DNA of 64,000 nucleotides from a bacterium 1XD8-76 (GTDB taxonomy: Bacteria > Bacillota > Clostridia > Lachnospirales > Lachnospiraceae), in NCBI GenBank assembly GCA_003611955.1, contig RAZE01000013.1, positions 58,982 to 122,981 on the forward strand, read 5' to 3'. Under the pieces are notes generated by a model. The model saw nothing but the letters and a program-made list of their open reading frames with translations. It was not told the DNA's origin and did not search any database. The translations under genes and the position numbers were made by a program. This document shows positions 61,241-64,000 of this stretch, piece by piece. Position 1 is the first letter of the stretch. Every line of letters begins with the position of its first letter.

Positions 61241-61954
61241 ATGATTATAAATATACATGCCGGGCATAATCCGGCGGGGAAGGTAGCATGCGGCGCTGTA
61301 GGGCTGATCAATGAGTCAACAGAAAACAGGCGGGTAAAAGATGAGGTGATATCCCAGCTCCGGGAACTCGGTCATATAGTCTATGACTGCACCGTGGATA
61401 ACGGGAGCGGCCAGAGTGATGTGTTGAATAAAATAGTGGCAAAATGTAACGCCCATGCGGTGGATCTGGATGTGAGCATTCATTTCAACAGTGGCGCTGC
61501 TGACAAAAAAGGAAACGGGAAGACAACAGGCGTGGAGGTTTTGGTATACTCGGCGAACAGTGAATCCAAGGGCACAGCGGAAAAAGTGTGTACTGCCGTG
61601 GCAGAGCTGGGATTTAAAAATCGCGGTGTAAAATACAGGCCGAATCTTCGTGTGCTGAAAAGCACAAAAGCACCGGCAATGCTGGTAGAATGCTGCTTTG
61701 TGGATGACAGGGATGATGTGGAAAAATATGATTATTTTTCGATGGCTACTGCTATCGTGAGGGGGATCACCGGCCAGGCCGTTCAGAATGTTCCGGAAAC
61801 CGCGCCGGCAGGATCCTGTGAAGAGACTGTCGTGGGACCTTCCGGAGCGCTGTACAGGGTACAGGTAGGCGCATACAGCAGGAGGGAAAATGCAGATGCA
61901 ATGGCGGAAAAGCTGCGCAGAGATGGGTTTGATGCCTTCATCGTTATGGCATAA
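61241..61954 (+). CDS. N-acetylmuramoyl-L-alanine amidase (Amidase_3) with SPOR-like tail
   Basis: 237 aa. Zinc ligands of Amidase_3 are visible: His9 in 'IHAGHN', Glu near 28 in 'STENRRV', His81 in 'VSIHFNSGA', and the catalytic Glu near 150 in 'MLVECCFVDD'. The last 35 residues ('LYRVQVGAYSRRENADAMAE') are SPOR-like. It would release particles by cutting the stem peptide from muramic acid. Confidence 0.92.
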   Translation: MIINIHAGHNPAGKVACGAVGLINESTENRRVKDEVISQLRELGHIVYDCTVDNGSGQSDVLNKIVAKCNAHAVDLDVSIHFNSGAADKKGNGKTTGVEVLVYSANSESKGTAEKVCTAVAELGFKNRGVKYRPNLRVLKSTKAPAMLVECCFVDDRDDVEKYDYFSMATAIVRGITGQAVQNVPETAPAGSCEETVVGPSGALYRVQVGAYSRRENADAMAEKLRRDGFDAFIVMA

Positions 61955-61989
61955 GACTAAGTAATGTCTTAGCAATTATTCCATTTATC

Positions 61990-62445
61990 ATTCTTATCGG
62001 TACGCCGATCATTGCTGCGGAGTCTGGCTATGTGGAAGCCCTGGGGTGGAATCAGTATGGCGGCTGGCGTATCGGCATCCGGAGTTTTGACAAAAAACGT
62101 TACTACTATTATGCGCATCTGCGGCAGAACTATCCCTATGCGGAAAACCTGAAAGAGGGGGATATCGTTTCGGCCGGGGATGTGATCGGCTACATGGGAC
62201 ATACGGGCTACAGCGCAAAGGAAAATGTGAATAATATTGAGACGGTACATCTGCATTTCGGACTGGAACTTGTATTTGACGAATCCCAGAAGGAGAGCAA
62301 TAACGAGATATGGATCAACTGTTATGAGCTCACAAAGTTTTTGGCAAAAAATCGCAGCGAGGTGTACAAAGTTGAGGGGACGAAAGAGTGGAAAAGGGTG
62401 ACGGACATTAAACTGCCGGAGGTAGAAAACGCTAACCAAAGTTAA
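61990..62445 (+). pseudogene. 5'-truncated M23 metallopeptidase (host gene fragment)
   Basis: The frame reads 'IGTPIIAAESGYVEALGWNQ', 'YYYAHLRQNYPYAENLKEGD', 'GDVIGYMGHTGYSA' and 'VHLHFGL', the C-terminal LytM/M23 zinc peptidase domain. No start codon or ribosome site precedes it and the upstream N-terminal and first zinc-ligand part is missing. The break lies just after the phage amidase, so this is where prophage and chromosome meet, by integration or a later deletion. Confidence 0.85.
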
Positions 62446-62477
62446 ATATAAAATCACTTGACAGAAAGGAGCTGTAG

Positions 62478-63407
62478 TTGTATTTTGAAAAGAATAAGCA
62501 ATTTGAAAGGATAATTTTTTGGGAAATGAAACAGGAGCATAACCTTGCATATAGAGTGTCGGCAGTCAGTATTGCGGTAAACCTGATCCTGTCTTTTGTG
62601 AAGTTGTTGGCAGGTATTTTAGCTTTGTCCGGCGCGATGATTTCCGATGCGGTGCATTCTGCGTCGGATGTATTCAGTACGATCATCGTGATCGTGGGGG
62701 TTGCCATGTCCCGGAAGAATTCGGATTCCAATCACCAGTACGGACATGAGCGCATGGAGTGCATGGCCTCCCTCCTTCTGGCGGCGGTTTTAGCGCTGAC
62801 AGGGGCAGGCATCGGCGTAAACGGGATAAAGAAGATTGCGGGCGGAAATTATGAAACGCTGGCGGTACCGGGGATGCTGGCACTGATTGCGGCGATTGTC
62901 TCGATCGCGGTAAAGGAATGGATGTACTGGTATACGCGGGCGGCGGCCAAAAGGATAAATTCCGGCGCGCTGATGGCGGACGCCTGGCACCATCGGTCGG
63001 ATGCTCTCTCCTCCGTCGGAGCCTTTGTCGGTATCTTCGGCGCAAGAATGGGCTATCCCGTGCTGGATGCGGTGGCAAGCGTAGTGATCTGTCTGTTTAT
63101 AGGGAAGGCGGCTTTTGATATTTTCCGGGATGCCATGGATAAGATGGTGGATAAGTCCTGCTCCGACGAGCTGGTGGGGCAGATGCGGGAAGTCGTGCAG
63201 AGAGAAAAGGGCGTGATCAGGATCGACGATATGAAGACCAGGCTTTTCGGCGACAGGATCTATGTGGATGTGGAGTTTTCGGCGGATGGCAGAAAGTCCC
63301 TGGAGGAAAGCCACGATATTGCGGAGCGTGTTCATGCGGCGATAGAACAGGAATTCCCGACGGTAAAACACTGTATGGTGCATGTCAATCCGTATCACGG
63401 AGAATAA
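62478..63407 (+). CDS. Cation diffusion facilitator family transporter
   Basis: TTG start after AAAGGAG. 309 aa, about six membrane segments, with the CDF metal site motifs 'AMISDAVHSASDV' and 'LMADAWHHRSDAL' and a C-terminal cytoplasmic domain ('ERVHAAIEQEFPTVKHCMVH'). It exports divalent metals such as Zn, Mn or Fe in exchange for protons. Host gene, higher GC than the phages. Confidence 0.92.
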   Translation: MYFEKNKQFERIIFWEMKQEHNLAYRVSAVSIAVNLILSFVKLLAGILALSGAMISDAVHSASDVFSTIIVIVGVAMSRKNSDSNHQYGHERMECMASLLLAAVLALTGAGIGVNGIKKIAGGNYETLAVPGMLALIAAIVSIAVKEWMYWYTRAAAKRINSGALMADAWHHRSDALSSVGAFVGIFGARMGYPVLDAVASVVICLFIGKAAFDIFRDAMDKMVDKSCSDELVGQMREVVQREKGVIRIDDMKTRLFGDRIYVDVEFSADGRKSLEESHDIAERVHAAIEQEFPTVKHCMVHVNPYHGE

Positions 63408-63416
63408 GGGAGACAA

Positions 63417-63905
63417 ATGAGAGAGAAGCTTGGCAGAGAGTTGCCTGTTGTGGTGAGACGAATAAAACAGGATATCAGACAGCATGGGGCGGGAGTTTTG
63501 GCGGTCGTCATGCTGTATTTTCTGTTGCATGCGATATTTGACGCTTTCTGTCTCTCGGTGATCATCACGGGATTTCCCTGTCCCGGATGCGGTATGACAA
63601 GGGCGGTGCTCTATCTGTTGCGGGGGCAGCTGATGCGTTCCTGGGCGTTAAACCCGGCGGCGGTTTTCTGGGTGATCTGGGCAGTCTGCTTTGCGTTTGA
63701 GCGCTACATCAGGGGAAGAAGATCCAAAATACTTGTGTGGGTGCTCTACGGGATCGGACTGTTTATGATCGCGTCCTATCTGGTCCGCATGGGAATGTAT
63801 TTTCCGAACAGACCTCCCTATGTATATACAAGAAATAATCTGCTCTCGAAACTGATACCGTTTTATGAGGAGATGGTAAGACATCTGATTGCCGGGAGGA
63901 ATTGA
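63417..63905 (+). CDS. DUF2752 membrane protein
   Basis: 162 aa with 'GFPCPGCGMTRAVLYLLRGQ', the CPGCGxTRA hallmark of DUF2752, between hydrophobic segments. Starts 9 bases after the transporter, so the two probably form an operon. Function of the family is unknown. Confidence 0.88.
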   Translation: MREKLGRELPVVVRRIKQDIRQHGAGVLAVVMLYFLLHAIFDAFCLSVIITGFPCPGCGMTRAVLYLLRGQLMRSWALNPAAVFWVIWAVCFAFERYIRGRRSKILVWVLYGIGLFMIASYLVRMGMYFPNRPPYVYTRNNLLSKLIPFYEEMVRHLIAGRN

Positions 63906-63958
63906 CGGGCGGATATATCTAAGTTATACTCTCTTTTTTGACACTTTAAGAGTCAAGT

Positions 63959-63999
63959 AAGTGCCACAATCCCTCATAAATACTGGGACGGTGGCACTT
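63959..63999 (+). terminator. Terminator at window end
   Basis: AAGTGCCAC and GTGGCACTT, with an inner TCCC/GGGA pair, close a large hairpin ending in Ts at the window edge. An IS end with similar dyads cannot be ruled out. Confidence 0.55.
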
Positions 64000-64000
64000 T

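Overview
The window looks like a stretch of a Clostridia (probably Lachnospiraceae) chromosome, about 45% GC, that is almost entirely mobile DNA. The evidence is strong AGGAGG ribosome sites, Firmicutes-type phage families (PBSX/Xkd tail genes, ArpU-like late regulators), and flanking host genes of the kind seen in that group (M23 peptidase, cation-diffusion transporter, DUF2752). No rRNA, tRNA or CRISPR array was seen.

Region A (1-37,030) is a contractile-tailed temperate phage read rightward whose left end lies outside the window. An early module (1-9,430) carries a C5-methyltransferase end, a radical-SAM protein, a frameshifted Dam methylase, SSB, ParA/ParB, an exonuclease and many small genes. 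A late module (9,520-34,760) runs HNH, terminase, portal, protease, capsid, connectors, sheath, tube, tape measure, XkdP-U-like baseplate, and then a complete diversity-generating retroelement (DGR): lectin-fold target with variable repeat, hairpin, Avd, template repeat and reverse transcriptase. Holin and a modular endolysin follow. After the late terminator comes a small lysogenic region with two near-identical promoter/palindrome units, a candidate type I toxin-antitoxin locus, a ribbon-helix-helix protein and an IS30-type transposase.

Region B (37,030-46,600) is sharply AT-rich and made of separate short transcription units: small unknown proteins, a CopG-like protein, three secreted or wall-anchored proteins, a J-domain protein, a transglutaminase-like protein, an orphan small-RNA candidate, and a large serine recombinase on the minus strand at the right edge. 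It behaves like the cargo and integration end of the region-A element.

Region C (46,616-61,954) is a second, older prophage of siphovirus type. Its first gene in the window is cut by the serine-recombinase element, so one prophage appears inserted in another. It has HNH, an ArpU-like gene, HicAB, then a deletion fusing a terminase-small stub to a gp10 stub, so every head gene between them is missing. The tail genes (tube, frameshifted chaperone, tape measure, Dit, Tal, receptor-binding proteins), holin and amidase remain open, which leaves a tail-plus-lysis cassette resembling an F-type tailocin.

Region D (61,990-64,000) is host: a 5'-truncated M23 peptidase at the prophage edge, a cation-diffusion transporter, a DUF2752 membrane protein and a terminator.

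Most unusual points: (1) every TR/VR mismatch in the DGR, including the six not at TR adenines, can be explained by an ancestral adenine, so the template itself seems to carry adenine-mutagenesis scars; (2) a toxin-like peptide locus whose mRNA 5' and 3' ends are complementary, with an antisense promoter and terminator; (3) long G tracts at two frame breaks; (4) the headless tail cassette.
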